From Polynucleobacter sp. (GTDB lineage: Bacteria > Pseudomonadota > Gammaproteobacteria > Burkholderiales > Burkholderiaceae): a DNA stretch of 62,129 bases. The notes under the pieces are model-generated. The model had not been told where the DNA came from. It saw nothing but the letters and a program-made list of their open reading frames with translations, and made no database searches. The first letter of the stretch is position 1. The number at the start of each line of letters is the position of its first letter. Made by a program: the position numbers and the translations under genes. The stretch is from positions 1-62,129 of the forward strand of contig JAUYRJ010000012.1 of NCBI GenBank assembly GCA_030696845.1, given 5' to 3'. Positions 1 through 8,860 of the stretch are shown here, piece by piece.

Positions 1-29
1 AATCCCAACAAGGAAAGAATACCCACTGA

Positions 30-1166
30 TTATACGGCGCCTGGCAGAGCATACCCAAGGCCAAGCAACCGATTGACCCAGCGCATCATGGCGCTCTTCG
101 TCTGCCTTGCAAAATAAGCCAAAAATACTGCGCATGTGACCGAGATAATCGCAGTGATGCTGGCAAGCCAAACAGAATTACGCAACCATGAAGCGTAACG
201 CACGTCGATATTCATGCCTTGCTCCCAGAGCAGCTGCAGCAATCCCAACACCGGCAAGATAAATGAACACAATAAGGTTAAGCCACAAAATAAAAAGGCT
301 AAGAACGCCTTTCGTCCTTGTAATTTTTTGGGCAAAGTGGCGCGCGGCACACTGCCAGAGGTCGCGTAGCGCAAGCGCGCCCGATTATGCTGCTCGATAT
401 AAAACACGATCAAGACAAAGGCTAATAAACCAAGTGAGAGCTGGACCGCAGCAAGCCGATCACCAAAGGAAAGCCATGCGCGAAAAATACCGGTAGCGAA
501 GGTTTGCACGCCAAAGTACGACACAGCACCATAGTCAGCCAACACCTCCATGAGCGCCAAAGCCATGCCCGCAAAAATAGCAGGGCGCGCCATGGGCAAG
601 ATCAGCTTAAAAAACGCCTGCCAATTGCTGTATCCCAAGGTTTCAGCTACCTCAGATAGGCGACCGCTTCGATCTAGAAAGGCGGTACGCGCTATTAAAT
701 ATACATACGGAAAGAGGCAGAAAGAGAACGCCCAGATAGCACCACCCAAGGAGCGGGGATCCGGAAAGAACCAGAGTCGATCCATTCCTAAAGCTGATCG
801 AAGCGCAGTTTGAATGGGGCCAGAGAATTGCAATACATCCACAAACAGATAGGCCATGACATAAGTAGGCACAGCTAAAGGCAGTATCAAGGACCATTCA
901 AATACCCGCTTGCCCGGAAATTGGTAGTTCGCCACAAGCCAAGCATTGCCAACGCCCAATACCAAGACTCCGCATCCAACGCCCACCATTAAGATCACCG
1001 TGGAAATCAGGTAGTCGCCTAGTACAAAATTCCATAAATGGGAAAGCGTATCTTGGCCGCTCAGGCTTGATGCGCCCGGAATACTCTCTGGAAACACAAA
1101 TGGAATAGCCAAACCCAAGAGCGGTAGCGAGAGCAGCAAGGCAATCAATAGGACAATTCGGCTCAT
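30..1166 (-). CDS. Ferric-iron ABC transporter permease (FbpB-like), truncated by an in-frame stop
   Basis: This is an inner-membrane permease of the iron(III)/thiamine ABC family, the partner of the ATPase encoded divergently at 1239. FbpB-type permeases are usually about 500-550 residues with two fused permease modules; this frame gives 378. The first module carries the EAA-type loop (AETLGYSNWQAFFKLILP) and the second is only begun. The TAA at 30-32 follows LGYALPGAV, and the same frame then continues as SVGILSLLG to the window edge, which is what an intact FbpB would read. A TTA leucine codon changed to TAA explains it. It is either a nonsense mutation or a base error. Confidence 0.8.
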   Translation of the reverse strand: MSRIVLLIALLLSLPLLGLAIPFVFPESIPGASSLSGQDTLSHLWNFVLGDYLISTVILMVGVGCGVLVLGVGNAWLVANYQFPGKRVFEWSLILPLAVPTYVMAYLFVDVLQFSGPIQTALRSALGMDRLWFFPDPRSLGGAIWAFSFCLFPYVYLIARTAFLDRSGRLSEVAETLGYSNWQAFFKLILPMARPAIFAGMALALMEVLADYGAVSYFGVQTFATGIFRAWLSFGDRLAAVQLSLGLLAFVLIVFYIEQHNRARLRYATSGSVPRATLPKKLQGRKAFLAFLFCGLTLLCSFILPVLGLLQLLWEQGMNIDVRYASWLRNSVWLASITAIISVTCAVFLAYFARQTKSAMMRWVNRLLGLGYALPGAV

Positions 1167-1238
1167 TCAGGGGGCGATCAGGTTAAGCAGCAGTGGCGAT
1201 TCCGGTGGTTTTATCCGGATAATGCGAAAATTATAGGG

Positions 1239-2309
1239 ATGAATGCACCCATGCCCTTACTTTCTCTTGAAGAAGTCGAAATTGGCTATCCAACACAAGA
1301 TGGCAAAGGCTGGACTCGGATCGTTCATGACCTGAATTTAAGCCTTCAAGCGGGCGGTATTGCTTGCCTACTTGGACCTTCAGGGTGCGGAAAGTCGACG
1401 GTTTTAAGGGCTATTTGCGGCTTCGAGTCGCTCCAACAGGGTCAAATTAAGTTGCACGGTAAGGTCGTCAGCTCCCCTGAATTGCAAATTCCTCCCAATC
1501 AGCGCCGCGTCGGCATGGTTTTTCAGGACTTTGCCCTCTTTCCACACCTCTCGGTGATTGAAAACGTGATGTTTGGCCTAAATGCCCTCCCCCCAGCAAA
1601 GCGCAAAAATGTCGCCATGGACTGGCTTGGCAAAGTAGCGCTAGCGAATAAAGCAGATGCATACCCCCATGAATTGAGTGGCGGTCAGCAGCAGCGGGTT
1701 GCACTCGCAAGGGCGATGGCTCCAGAGCCTGATTTGATCCTGCTTGATGAACCTTTTTCTAGTTTGGATGTCGATTTACGGGAGCGCCTTGCCTCCGAAA
1801 TGCGCGACATACTAAAAGAGCATGGTGTGACCGCCCTGCTAGTAACTCACGATCAGTTTGAGGCATTTGCCATTGCCGATCACATTGGCGTGATGAGCGA
1901 TGGCAATATCGTGCAATGGGATACCCCATACGATTTATATCACCAGCCGATTAATCGCTATGTGGCTGATTTTATTGGTCGCGGTGTCTTTGTAAAAGGT
2001 GCGATTCAAGACAATGCCATGGTCGAAATTGAGCTGGGCAAACTCAAACTCGATAACGATCATCACGATCCGATTGGCAAGGTAGTAGATGTGCTGCTGC
2101 GCGCTGACGACATTCAGCATGACGATGCAAGCCCCATGCTTGCTGAAGTAATACGCAAGACTTTTCGAGGTGCCGACTTCCTGTACACCCTAAAACTCAG
2201 CTCTGGACAAGAAGTGTTCGCTTACGTTCCCAGCCACCACGACCACCATATTGGCGAAAAGATCGGCATTCGTTTGGGGGCTGACCACGTAGTGACCTTT
2301 TCCGACTGA
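1239..2309 (+). CDS. fbpC: Ferric-iron ABC transporter ATP-binding protein (FbpC-like)
   Basis: The ATPase subunit powers periplasmic Fe(III) import together with the divergent permease. Visible are Walker A GPSGCGKST, the Q-loop (VFQDFALFPHL), the signature LSGGQQQR, Walker B LILLDEPFSSLD and the switch histidine in VTHDQ. About 110 C-terminal residues form a TOBE-like regulatory domain, as in FbpC/PotA ATPases, and the length of 356 matches the family. A second ATG lies four codons downstream and could be the true start, because AGGG sits directly against the first one. No substrate-binding protein gene is in the window, so the metal is inferred from similarity; spermidine or sulfate is less likely. 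Confidence 0.85.
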   Translation: MNAPMPLLSLEEVEIGYPTQDGKGWTRIVHDLNLSLQAGGIACLLGPSGCGKSTVLRAICGFESLQQGQIKLHGKVVSSPELQIPPNQRRVGMVFQDFALFPHLSVIENVMFGLNALPPAKRKNVAMDWLGKVALANKADAYPHELSGGQQQRVALARAMAPEPDLILLDEPFSSLDVDLRERLASEMRDILKEHGVTALLVTHDQFEAFAIADHIGVMSDGNIVQWDTPYDLYHQPINRYVADFIGRGVFVKGAIQDNAMVEIELGKLKLDNDHHDPIGKVVDVLLRADDIQHDDASPMLAEVIRKTFRGADFLYTLKLSSGQEVFAYVPSHHDHHIGEKIGIRLGADHVVTFSD

Positions 2310-2359
2310 GATGGCTATTAGCCTTTAAGTCAATAGCCTAATCCTCAATTTTGCATTAC

Positions 2360-2385
2360 CGTAGCAAACGCGTTGCATTGCTACG
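2360..2385. promoter_or_regulatory. Inverted repeat upstream of the export operon
   Basis: Perfect 8-bp arms CGTAGCAA (2360-2367) and TTGCTACG (2378-2385) surround a 10-base centre, about 50 bp before the DUF3302 start. No T-run follows, so an operator is more likely than a terminator. The binding protein is unknown. A second, weaker pair, GGCTATT and AATAGCC, lies at about 2313-2337 just after the ATPase stop. Confidence 0.35.
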
Positions 2386-2437
2386 TCCACCCATTATTGT
2401 AGAAGCCTGAGGCTATTTAGTTAAAGGAACGAATCCC

Positions 2438-2818
2438 ATGTCGCCCACTGCTTTGAGAATGCATCTTGGTATCGCACTACTGCTACCCACATTCGCTCAT
2501 GCCTCTTTTTTGCCGCCCGATTTAATTGATGGCTTTGCGAACATTATTTCGTGGGTAGTGCTGATTGTGATTCCAGTGGGCGCCATTGCCTTATTTTGGT
2601 TTGTTCACATCTGGCCAGATACGGTTGCCAAAAAACGCCAACACCCCCAGCGCGATGCGATTCATGCGCTGTGCGTGCTTTCCCTATTTTTTGGCGGCCT
2701 ACTTTGGCCATTTGCTTATTTATGGGCCTACACCAAACCGACCATGTACAAGCTTGCTTACGGAACCGATAAGTACAACCCGCTCGACGAAGCGGACAAC
2801 CATAGCAGCGAGAAATAA
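2438..2818 (+). CDS. DUF3302 (YiaW-like) inner-membrane protein
   Basis: This 126-residue membrane protein has an N-terminal hydrophobic or signal segment, then two transmembrane helices around residues 30-60 and 80-105. It resembles the DUF3302/YiaW family, whose members sit directly before a HlyD-type adaptor (the YiaV-YiaW pair in E. coli), exactly as here, where the next start lies two bases past the stop. The ribosome site AAAGGAACG precedes the ATG. Its role is probably to assist the adaptor and outer-membrane factor; no enzymatic motif is seen. Confidence 0.75.
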   Translation: MSPTALRMHLGIALLLPTFAHASFLPPDLIDGFANIISWVVLIVIPVGAIALFWFVHIWPDTVAKKRQHPQRDAIHALCVLSLFFGGLLWPFAYLWAYTKPTMYKLAYGTDKYNPLDEADNHSSEK

Positions 2819-2820
2819 GC

Positions 2821-3777
2821 ATGGAAGCGATTATTCTCGGACTCTACGCGTGCATTGTTTGGCTGATCTTTTTTAAATTCAAGCTTCTGCCATGGAACAC
2901 GGTCTCTAAAGTCATTGTTTTTACCATTCCAGTAGTTGGAATGATTACCTTGATTTTGCTGCTCAACGTATTTTCCCCATCGTCTAGCAATGTATTGGTT
3001 GTGCGCAACTCGGTTGGAATCGTCAGCCAAGTGAAAGGGCGCGTGATCGAGGTGCCCGTCACCATCAATCAACGCGTCAAAAAAGGGGACGTTCTGTTTC
3101 GCATCGACCCTACACAGTACCAAGCTACGGCCAATGCCAGTAAAGCGAAGCTAAACCTAGCGAAGTTGCGCCTCGCTGAAAATCAGGCTTTAGTTAAAAG
3201 CGGTGCTGGCAATCGCTTTGATCTCGAAAAAGCCGAGGCGGACTACGCTGAGCTTAAAGAACAACTCATCAACGCGGAGTATGAGCTGGCACAAACCACT
3301 ATGCTCGCGCCGAGCGATGGCACCGTAGTGCATGTTCAGCTTCGCCCAGGTGCCTACGTTGCCGCCTTCCCCATCGCATCTGTGATGACCTTCTTGGAAG
3401 ATACGCCACAGATTTATGCCTTATTCAATCAAAATGAATTGCACCAAATCGCCGTAGGCAACGAAGCGGAGTTCTATTTACCTAGCCTGCCCGGGCAAAT
3501 CCTCAAGGCAAAAGTCGAGTCAGTGATTCTGGCGGAGGGGCAAGGCCAACTGGGCGTAAGTGGCAATCTTCCCAATACCGGCCTACGCGAGATCGCCGCC
3601 AACCGATTTGCGGTCAAACTGAGTCTTGATGACCACAAACACCAGCTCGTTCTGCCTGCAGGTGCCGTGGGCGATGGCGCGGTGTATACCGATCACCTGG
3701 CCTTCCTGCACATCATACGGAAGGTAATGCTGAGGGTCAGCACCAAGCTCAACTACATCATTCCGAAGTTGCATTAA
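2821..3777 (+). CDS. HlyD/EmrA-family periplasmic adaptor (YiaV-like)
   Basis: This membrane-fusion protein is anchored by N-terminal transmembrane segments (residues about 1-60). A biotinyl-lipoyl-like domain follows (SQVKGRVIEVPVTINQRV, then GDVLFRIDP), then a coiled-coil hairpin (about 95-155), the second lipoyl half (APSDGTVVHVQLRPGAYV) and a beta-barrel domain. It would bridge an inner-membrane component to the outer-membrane factor encoded four bases downstream. No MFS or ABC pump gene is linked, so the energised partner is either DUF3302-like or encoded elsewhere. The tight spacing on both sides indicates one operon. Confidence 0.85.
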   Translation: MEAIILGLYACIVWLIFFKFKLLPWNTVSKVIVFTIPVVGMITLILLLNVFSPSSSNVLVVRNSVGIVSQVKGRVIEVPVTINQRVKKGDVLFRIDPTQYQATANASKAKLNLAKLRLAENQALVKSGAGNRFDLEKAEADYAELKEQLINAEYELAQTTMLAPSDGTVVHVQLRPGAYVAAFPIASVMTFLEDTPQIYALFNQNELHQIAVGNEAEFYLPSLPGQILKAKVESVILAEGQGQLGVSGNLPNTGLREIAANRFAVKLSLDDHKHQLVLPAGAVGDGAVYTDHLAFLHIIRKVMLRVSTKLNYIIPKLH

Positions 3778-3781
3778 AGAC

Positions 3782-5209
3782 ATGCTAAACGGCTTAATCT
3801 CGATGAAACACCCCGGTATGCTGACTGTGAGTGCGGTACTGGTGGGGAGTGTATTGTTAATGAGCTGTAGCGTTAAACCGCCGCTGCAAGGTGAAGATCT
3901 TCGCAGTAAAGCACTTCCTTCGGTAGCGCTGCCAAACCAGTTCGCACAGTCAAGCAATTCAAGCGGGACCGCTGCAGCTTCGGCAAGAGTCGATGATGCA
4001 TGGCTTAAGCAATTTCAGGATGAAGAGCTAAATCAATTGGTGGCGGAAGCACTCCGCAATAGTCCTGATATTCAGGTGATTGCCGCAAGGCGCTCGCAAT
4101 CGGAATCCTTGATTGATGCTGCGAGTGGCGCCCAGTATCCGGGCGTCAATGCATTTGGCAATACTGGCGGAAAAGTCGGTTCAAGTGGTAGTGGCTTAAC
4201 AGGTTACTACATTGGCGCCGGCTGGGAACTCGATTTGTGGGGCCGGGTTCGCACATCGATTGCGGGCGCTAAACAAAGCGCTCGCGCACTCAACGCAGAG
4301 CAAGATGCGGCCAGGCTGTCGCTCATTGGCGCATTAACCAAAACCGTTTGGCTCGCAAGAGGGCTGCAAGAGCAAGCACGCCTGGCTAATGAGAGCGCAA
4401 TAGCCGCGCAAACCATAGCCGACCTTACCGCTATTCGAGAAAATATTGGTGCATCATCGCAGGCTGATGTCTCTTCGAGCAAACTCAATGCATCTCAAGC
4501 AAAAGAGTTGGCTCTCACTGTAGCCCTCGCGCGCGATCAAGCCCTCCGCGCCGTTGAGGTCTTAGTAGGCCGCTATCCCGATGCAAAACCATTAAGCACA
4601 ACGCGCTTACCCGCACTGCCTGCACCTGTTGCGCCTGGCTTGCCAGCAGACTTGTTAGAGCGAAGACCCGATATGATTGCGGCCGAGGCAAGAGTCAATA
4701 GCGCCTTTTATGCCGCCGAAGAAAAGCGTTTGGCGCGTTTGCCTAAGATCAGCCTCACGGCTGGATTTGGTTACATTAATAGTCAGATATTCGCATTAAC
4801 GCGCGGACCCAGCACGAGCCTAGGCACTGGCGCCAATGTCTTTATTCCGCTATTTCAAGGTGGCTCTATTGAGGCGCAAATCGCATACCAAAACGCCGAG
4901 GCACAAGCCGCCATTGCCAATTACGGCAAGGTCGCGCTGGGCGCATTTAAGGATGTGGAAAATGCACTCAATGGAGAAGCGACATGGCGGGATCGAAGCA
5001 TTCAACTGCAAACACAATTAACAGAGCAACGCCGCTTACTGGACAATCGCCGTGCGGAGTTTCGGATTGGCCGAATCGACCAGCGTCAAGTGCAGCAGGA
5101 AATTATGCGCACCAACGCTATTGAAATCAATTGGCGACAAGGTCAAGTCGATGCCCTAGCGCAGCGTGTCAATCTCTACCTTGCTTTAGGTGGCTCGCCA
5201 ACAGAGTAA
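3782..5209 (+). CDS. Outer-membrane efflux lipoprotein, NodT/OprM type
   Basis: This TolC-type outer-membrane channel (475 residues) has a lipoprotein signal ending in LLMSC, so the mature protein starts with lipidated cysteine. Two OEP repeats follow; the family hallmark GWELDLWGR lies in the first, and LLERRPDMIAAEARVNSA starts the second. It completes the DUF3302-HlyD-OMF export operon. An alternative ATG eight codons in (3803) would shorten the n-region of the signal peptide. The substrate cannot be told from sequence. Confidence 0.9.
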   Translation: MLNGLISMKHPGMLTVSAVLVGSVLLMSCSVKPPLQGEDLRSKALPSVALPNQFAQSSNSSGTAAASARVDDAWLKQFQDEELNQLVAEALRNSPDIQVIAARRSQSESLIDAASGAQYPGVNAFGNTGGKVGSSGSGLTGYYIGAGWELDLWGRVRTSIAGAKQSARALNAEQDAARLSLIGALTKTVWLARGLQEQARLANESAIAAQTIADLTAIRENIGASSQADVSSSKLNASQAKELALTVALARDQALRAVEVLVGRYPDAKPLSTTRLPALPAPVAPGLPADLLERRPDMIAAEARVNSAFYAAEEKRLARLPKISLTAGFGYINSQIFALTRGPSTSLGTGANVFIPLFQGGSIEAQIAYQNAEAQAAIANYGKVALGAFKDVENALNGEATWRDRSIQLQTQLTEQRRLLDNRRAEFRIGRIDQRQVQQEIMRTNAIEINWRQGQVDALAQRVNLYLALGGSPTE

Positions 5210-5236
5210 GTGGTTTGCGATTACCATAGTAAAACT

Positions 5237-5572
5237 ATGACACGATTGCATTGCGCCAGAATGGCGATCTTCATCAGCCTTGCTTCTGCCCTACTCTTTC
5301 CAGAACCTGTTCGCGCATCCTCGGCCTTAGCCAAACAAAATACGTGTTCGGGTTGCCACGCGCCCGATCGCAAGGTGGTTGGCCCATCCTATAAAGCGAT
5401 TGCGGCCAAGTATCAAAATCAACCCCAAGCCCCGGTGATTACGCATCTGAGTAACAAAATTCGGGTGGGTGGCGGTGGTGTCTGGGGTGTTGTAGTCATG
5501 CCGGGCAACAGTAAAATCAGTGAAGCGGATGCCAAGACCTTAGCCAAATGGATCCTGGATGGCGCGCCATAA
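5237..5572 (+). CDS. Small periplasmic class I cytochrome c
   Basis: A 111-residue exported c-type cytochrome. A signal peptide ending near VRA is followed by the haem-binding motif CSGCH, a VGPSYKAIAAKY stretch typical of cytochrome c551/c552, and the distal methionine in VVMPGN. A GTG frame opens directly after the preceding stop at 5210, but the ATG at 5237 (or 5261) gives a normal signal peptide. It may be co-transcribed with the efflux operon upstream, though a functional link is not obvious; electron transfer to or from the copper cluster next door is possible. Confidence 0.85.
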   Translation: MTRLHCARMAIFISLASALLFPEPVRASSALAKQNTCSGCHAPDRKVVGPSYKAIAAKYQNQPQAPVITHLSNKIRVGGGGVWGVVVMPGNSKISEADAKTLAKWILDGAP

Positions 5573-5587
5573 AGACAGCTGCCCGCT

Positions 5588-5884
5588 TTACTCTTTGCGA
5601 ATCGCTGTCAATACATAGTTCTTTCCGTCCATTTCAGCCTGAAACTGAATCAGGTCACCTGCTGCGTAGGGCGTGAGTAAGTTCGCATCCTTTACCCGAA
5701 AAACCATCGTCATTGGTGGCATATCCAAATTAGGAATTTCCCCATGCTTAATGGTTAAGCGCTTATTTTCAATATCGATTTTTCGTATTTCACCCTTTGC
5801 CCAATCTGCAGCAACACTGACCCCGGTAAACATCAGCAGAACCACAGCAAATATCAATCCAAAACCTGTTGTATTGACTCTCAT
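5588..5884 (-). CDS. CusF-like periplasmic copper-binding protein
   Basis: A 98-residue exported protein with a signal peptide (about residues 1-25) and a CusF-type OB-fold. The segment MPPMTMVFRV carries the methionines that bind Cu(I)/Ag(I) in CusF, and the GEIRKIDIENKRLTIKHGEI strands precede it. It is the last gene of the minus-strand copper cluster and its start overlaps the cupredoxin stop by four bases, so the two are translationally coupled. It probably shuttles periplasmic copper to the oxidase or to an efflux pump elsewhere. Confidence 0.85.
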   Translation of the reverse strand: MRVNTTGFGLIFAVVLLMFTGVSVAADWAKGEIRKIDIENKRLTIKHGEIPNLDMPPMTMVFRVKDANLLTPYAAGDLIQFQAEMDGKNYVLTAIRKE

Positions 5885-6360
5885 GATTTCACCTCAATGC
5901 TTCCCACCATTCCCGCTTGATAGTGCCCAGCAATTAAACATGCAAACATAAATTGACCTGGCCGATTAAATGTCCAGATGATTTCCGCATCCTTACCCGG
6001 TCCTACATGCGCCATATACGGTTCATCGTGCTCCATATTGGGATGCTTTTGCATCATGGCCGCATGCTGATCTAAAACGGGCTTGGTGCCGATGACCATC
6101 TCATGCATTACTTTCCCGGTATTTTTTACTTTAAAGCGAATGGTTTCGCCGAGCTTAATTTCAATCCGGCTTGGAACAAATTGCATGTTGTCATTCATCT
6201 GTACTGTTACGGTACGCGTTACCGCGGCAGGCTTACCCGCGATTCCCCAATCCTCCTGTTGCTGACTGATCGCTTTGGCTTTGGGTGAATGCGATTCAGA
6301 ATGCGCATAAATAGAACTTGATGCGATAAGCATAAATAGCGCGATGATGGTTCGATGCAT
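5881..6360 (-). CDS. Plastocyanin/azurin-like cupredoxin
   Basis: A secreted blue-copper protein of 159 residues. The signal peptide ends at about residue 19 (YAHS). The type 1 copper ligands are visible as His in MHEMVIG and as Cys, His and Met in CLIAGHYQAGM. The extra His/Met-rich loop (DQHAAMMQKHPNMEHDEPYM) is common in copper-resistance cupredoxins and could bind additional Cu(I). It lies 15 bases after the multicopper oxidase and could be its electron donor or acceptor. Confidence 0.88.
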   Translation of the reverse strand: MHRTIIALFMLIASSSIYAHSESHSPKAKAISQQQEDWGIAGKPAAVTRTVTVQMNDNMQFVPSRIEIKLGETIRFKVKNTGKVMHEMVIGTKPVLDQHAAMMQKHPNMEHDEPYMAHVGPGKDAEIIWTFNRPGQFMFACLIAGHYQAGMVGSIEVKS

Positions 6361-6375
6361 AGTGATCTCCTTATA

Positions 6376-7788
6376 TTAGTGGCCGGAATGACCCGATCCG
6401 GGTTTTTTGACTTTTACGGTTGTCTCTGAGGTAGGCGCTTTTCTTGGCATAGCAGAGCTGCCACCCTCTTTTGATCGAATCGCTGCTGGTGCAGGGCCTT
6501 TCCACTCATATGCCCGCGTTCCAGGAGGCTGCTTATACCATCCTGGATTTTTGTAGTCATTCGGTTTTTGGTCTTTACGCACTTTCAAGATACTGAACAT
6601 GCCGCCCATTTCAACCGAACCAAAAGGTCCATCCCCGGTCATCATGGGAATGGTGTTTTCGGGCAGGGGCATTTCCATCTCCGCCATATCGGCCATACCA
6701 CGCTCACCCATCACCATGTAGTCCGGAATGAGTTGTGTGATCTTGCTAGCAATTCCGCGGTGATCCACCCCAATTAGCGTCGGCACATCATGGCCCATGG
6801 CATTCATGGTGTGGTGAGACTTATGGCAGTGAAACGCCCAGTCTCCTTCTTCATCGGCAACAAATTCAATTTGGCGCATTTGACCGACAGCAACATCAGC
6901 AGTAATTTCAGGCCACCGCGCGCTTAATGGCGTAGGGCCGCCATCGGTTCCCGTGATGACAAATTCATGACCATGGAGGTGAATGGGGTGATTGGTCATG
7001 GTTAAATTACCCACGCGTATGCGCACCTTATCGTTCAATCGCACATTCAAGGAATCAATACCTGGAAACACCCGACTATTCCACGACCAGATATTGAAAT
7101 CCAGCATCGTCATGATTTTGGGTGTGTAGCTACCTGGATCAATATCATACGAATTCAATAAAAAACAAAAATCCCGATTTACTTCATCGATCAAGGGATT
7201 TTTTTCTTTAGGGTGCGTTACCCAAAATCCCATCATACCCATCGCCATTTGCGTCATTTCATCGGCATGAGGGTGGTACATAAACGTACCGGGTCTTCTG
7301 GCTACAAATTCATAAACAAAGGTTTTCCCTGCCGGAATGGCGGGCTGATTCAGGCCTGCTACCCCATCCATGCCATTGGGTAAACGCTGTCCGTGCCAAT
7401 GAATCGAAGTATGTTCAGGTAATTTATTCGTCACAAAAATACGGACACGATCCCCTTCGACCACTTCTATAGTGGGCCCCGGACTTTGCCCGTTGTAACC
7501 CCAAAGGTGCGCTTTAAAACCAGGGGCCATTTCTCGCACGACCGGCTCGGCAACTAAATGAAACTCTTTCACCCCTTGGTTCATGCGCCAAGGTAGCGTC
7601 CATCCATTCAGCGTCACTACCGGGTTGTAAGCGGGGCCTGTTTTTGGGAATAAGGGGTTTTGCGTATTCGGGCTTTTCTGAATGACAGGCTCTGGCAATC
7701 CAGCCAGCGCCGATTTCGCTACTGCTGCAGCCGCCATGGTGACCGATACCGCAGCGGACCCCGTTAAAAATGTACGTCGACTGGTCAT
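6376..7788 (-). CDS. Tat-exported multicopper oxidase (copper resistance)
   Basis: A 470-residue periplasmic laccase-like oxidase that probably oxidises Cu(I) to Cu(II). The N-terminus has a twin-arginine signal (SRRTFLTG). All four copper-binding blocks are present: IHWHGQ, MYHPHAD, HPIHLHGHEF and the last block HCHKSHHTMNAM, which fits the HCHxxxHxxxxM type 1/type 3 pattern. The C-terminus is basic and proline-rich, ending GSGHSGH, a possible extra metal site. It starts directly after the TolC-like gene stop. Confidence 0.92.
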   Translation of the reverse strand: MTSRRTFLTGSAAVSVTMAAAAVAKSALAGLPEPVIQKSPNTQNPLFPKTGPAYNPVVTLNGWTLPWRMNQGVKEFHLVAEPVVREMAPGFKAHLWGYNGQSPGPTIEVVEGDRVRIFVTNKLPEHTSIHWHGQRLPNGMDGVAGLNQPAIPAGKTFVYEFVARRPGTFMYHPHADEMTQMAMGMMGFWVTHPKEKNPLIDEVNRDFCFLLNSYDIDPGSYTPKIMTMLDFNIWSWNSRVFPGIDSLNVRLNDKVRIRVGNLTMTNHPIHLHGHEFVITGTDGGPTPLSARWPEITADVAVGQMRQIEFVADEEGDWAFHCHKSHHTMNAMGHDVPTLIGVDHRGIASKITQLIPDYMVMGERGMADMAEMEMPLPENTIPMMTGDGPFGSVEMGGMFSILKVRKDQKPNDYKNPGWYKQPPGTRAYEWKGPAPAAIRSKEGGSSAMPRKAPTSETTVKVKKPGSGHSGH

Positions 7789-8802
7789 TTAGTTCACCTT
7801 ATTAATGTGGGAGTAATCAAGACGCGCCTCTAGCAGCGCGCGCTCTAATGCAGCTTCTTGCAGGAGTAAAGCGGTATTCGCATCAATGTACTGAATGACC
7901 GTCTCCATTTGCGCTTGAGCATCTTCTAAAAGCTCAAAAACTCCAATAAACATGCCGTTATAGCGTAATAGGTTTTCTTCGGATATCGCCTTCCTCGTGG
8001 GTAATAATTGCTCCTTCATTACTTTCACTGCGTGATACTTTTCCAGGTAAGTGTCGTATGCGATTCGGGCGGCAGATCGTGCTTTTGTACTTGCTGGTGT
8101 GTTCACATCCGATACGGTAATCGCACGCGACTCGTCATTCGATAGCGCTCGTGGATTGGATGCAATGGATGGCAAACGATTTTCCACCTCAAATTGGGCG
8201 GCTGATTGAGGTAAATTCAGAAACTGCACCAGCTTTTCTTTGGCGACTGCATAGCGGTTCTTTTGATGTTCCCACTCCAATTTCGCCTTTAAATAAAAAA
8301 TGGTCTGCTTAGCCTGCGATAAGGCGTTGGCATTACCCACTTTTCGCATTCGATCCATTAGCTCGGAAGACGCCGACGCAGCTTCCATCACTTTTTCTGC
8401 GTAGGCTAATTTTTCACGTTCCGATACTGCCAGAAAATACACCTTCCTTAACTCAGCAATGGCGTTCGTACGATCCTGCAGCGCAGCGCGCTGTGGTCCC
8501 GTTAATACGTAATAGCTATCCATTTTTTCGGATTGCGCCACGTAATTACTGGTATTGATTTGGTTTTTTAATAGCAGTGCGCTTGCTTCATCAAGGGTGA
8601 TGACGGGCAAAGGAATCGTTACTGGCTTTGGACTTGGTTTTTCACGGGCATAGGCTTTCCAGCCACCAGCCTGACTAACCGCCTCGTTGGCCTCTACCCA
8701 AGCCTGGGATGATGTTCTATTATGATTTTGATGCAAATCAGCAGCCTGAAGATTGCCAATACAGCAAATCCCCAATAGGCTTATTAATGCGAAATAATTC
8801 AC
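7789..8802 (-). CDS. TolC-family protein of the copper cluster
   Basis: About 337 residues, shorter than ordinary TolC proteins (400-480). Long helical stretches in the middle (residues about 90-200 and 230-330 of the mature chain) resemble OEP helices. I chose the GTG at 8802 because GGAGG stands five bases before it and it yields a clean signal peptide (NYFALISLLGICCIG). An ATG 12 codons upstream would add a charged segment with no ribosome site. TolC-like genes often accompany multicopper oxidases in beta-proteobacterial copper clusters. No RND pump or adaptor is linked here. Confidence 0.75.
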   Translation of the reverse strand: MNYFALISLLGICCIGNLQAADLHQNHNRTSSQAWVEANEAVSQAGGWKAYAREKPSPKPVTIPLPVITLDEASALLLKNQINTSNYVAQSEKMDSYYVLTGPQRAALQDRTNAIAELRKVYFLAVSEREKLAYAEKVMEAASASSELMDRMRKVGNANALSQAKQTIFYLKAKLEWEHQKNRYAVAKEKLVQFLNLPQSAAQFEVENRLPSIASNPRALSNDESRAITVSDVNTPASTKARSAARIAYDTYLEKYHAVKVMKEQLLPTRKAISEENLLRYNGMFIGVFELLEDAQAQMETVIQYIDANTALLLQEAALERALLEARLDYSHINKVN

Positions 8803-8848
8803 GGCTACCCTCCAATTGAAAAGGATCACTACGCCCATCGCGCAGTGA

Positions 8849-8860
8849 ATCGATATCGAT
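8849..8860. promoter_or_regulatory. Perfect palindrome between two copper genes
   Basis: ATCGATATCGAT is self-complementary (14 bp counting flanking A and T) and sits at the stop codon of the His/Cys-rich protein gene, about 50 bp before the TolC-like GTG. It could be a weak operator or chance. Confidence 0.2.

Noticed and set aside
263..813. Plus-strand open frames inside the iron permease gene
   Set aside because: They are antisense shadows with no ribosome site or recognisable domain; the same holds for similar frames inside other genes.
7789..8838. Start of the TolC-like gene at the ATG at 8838
   Set aside because: The GTG at 8802 has GGAGG in place and starts the signal peptide; the ATG has no ribosome site.
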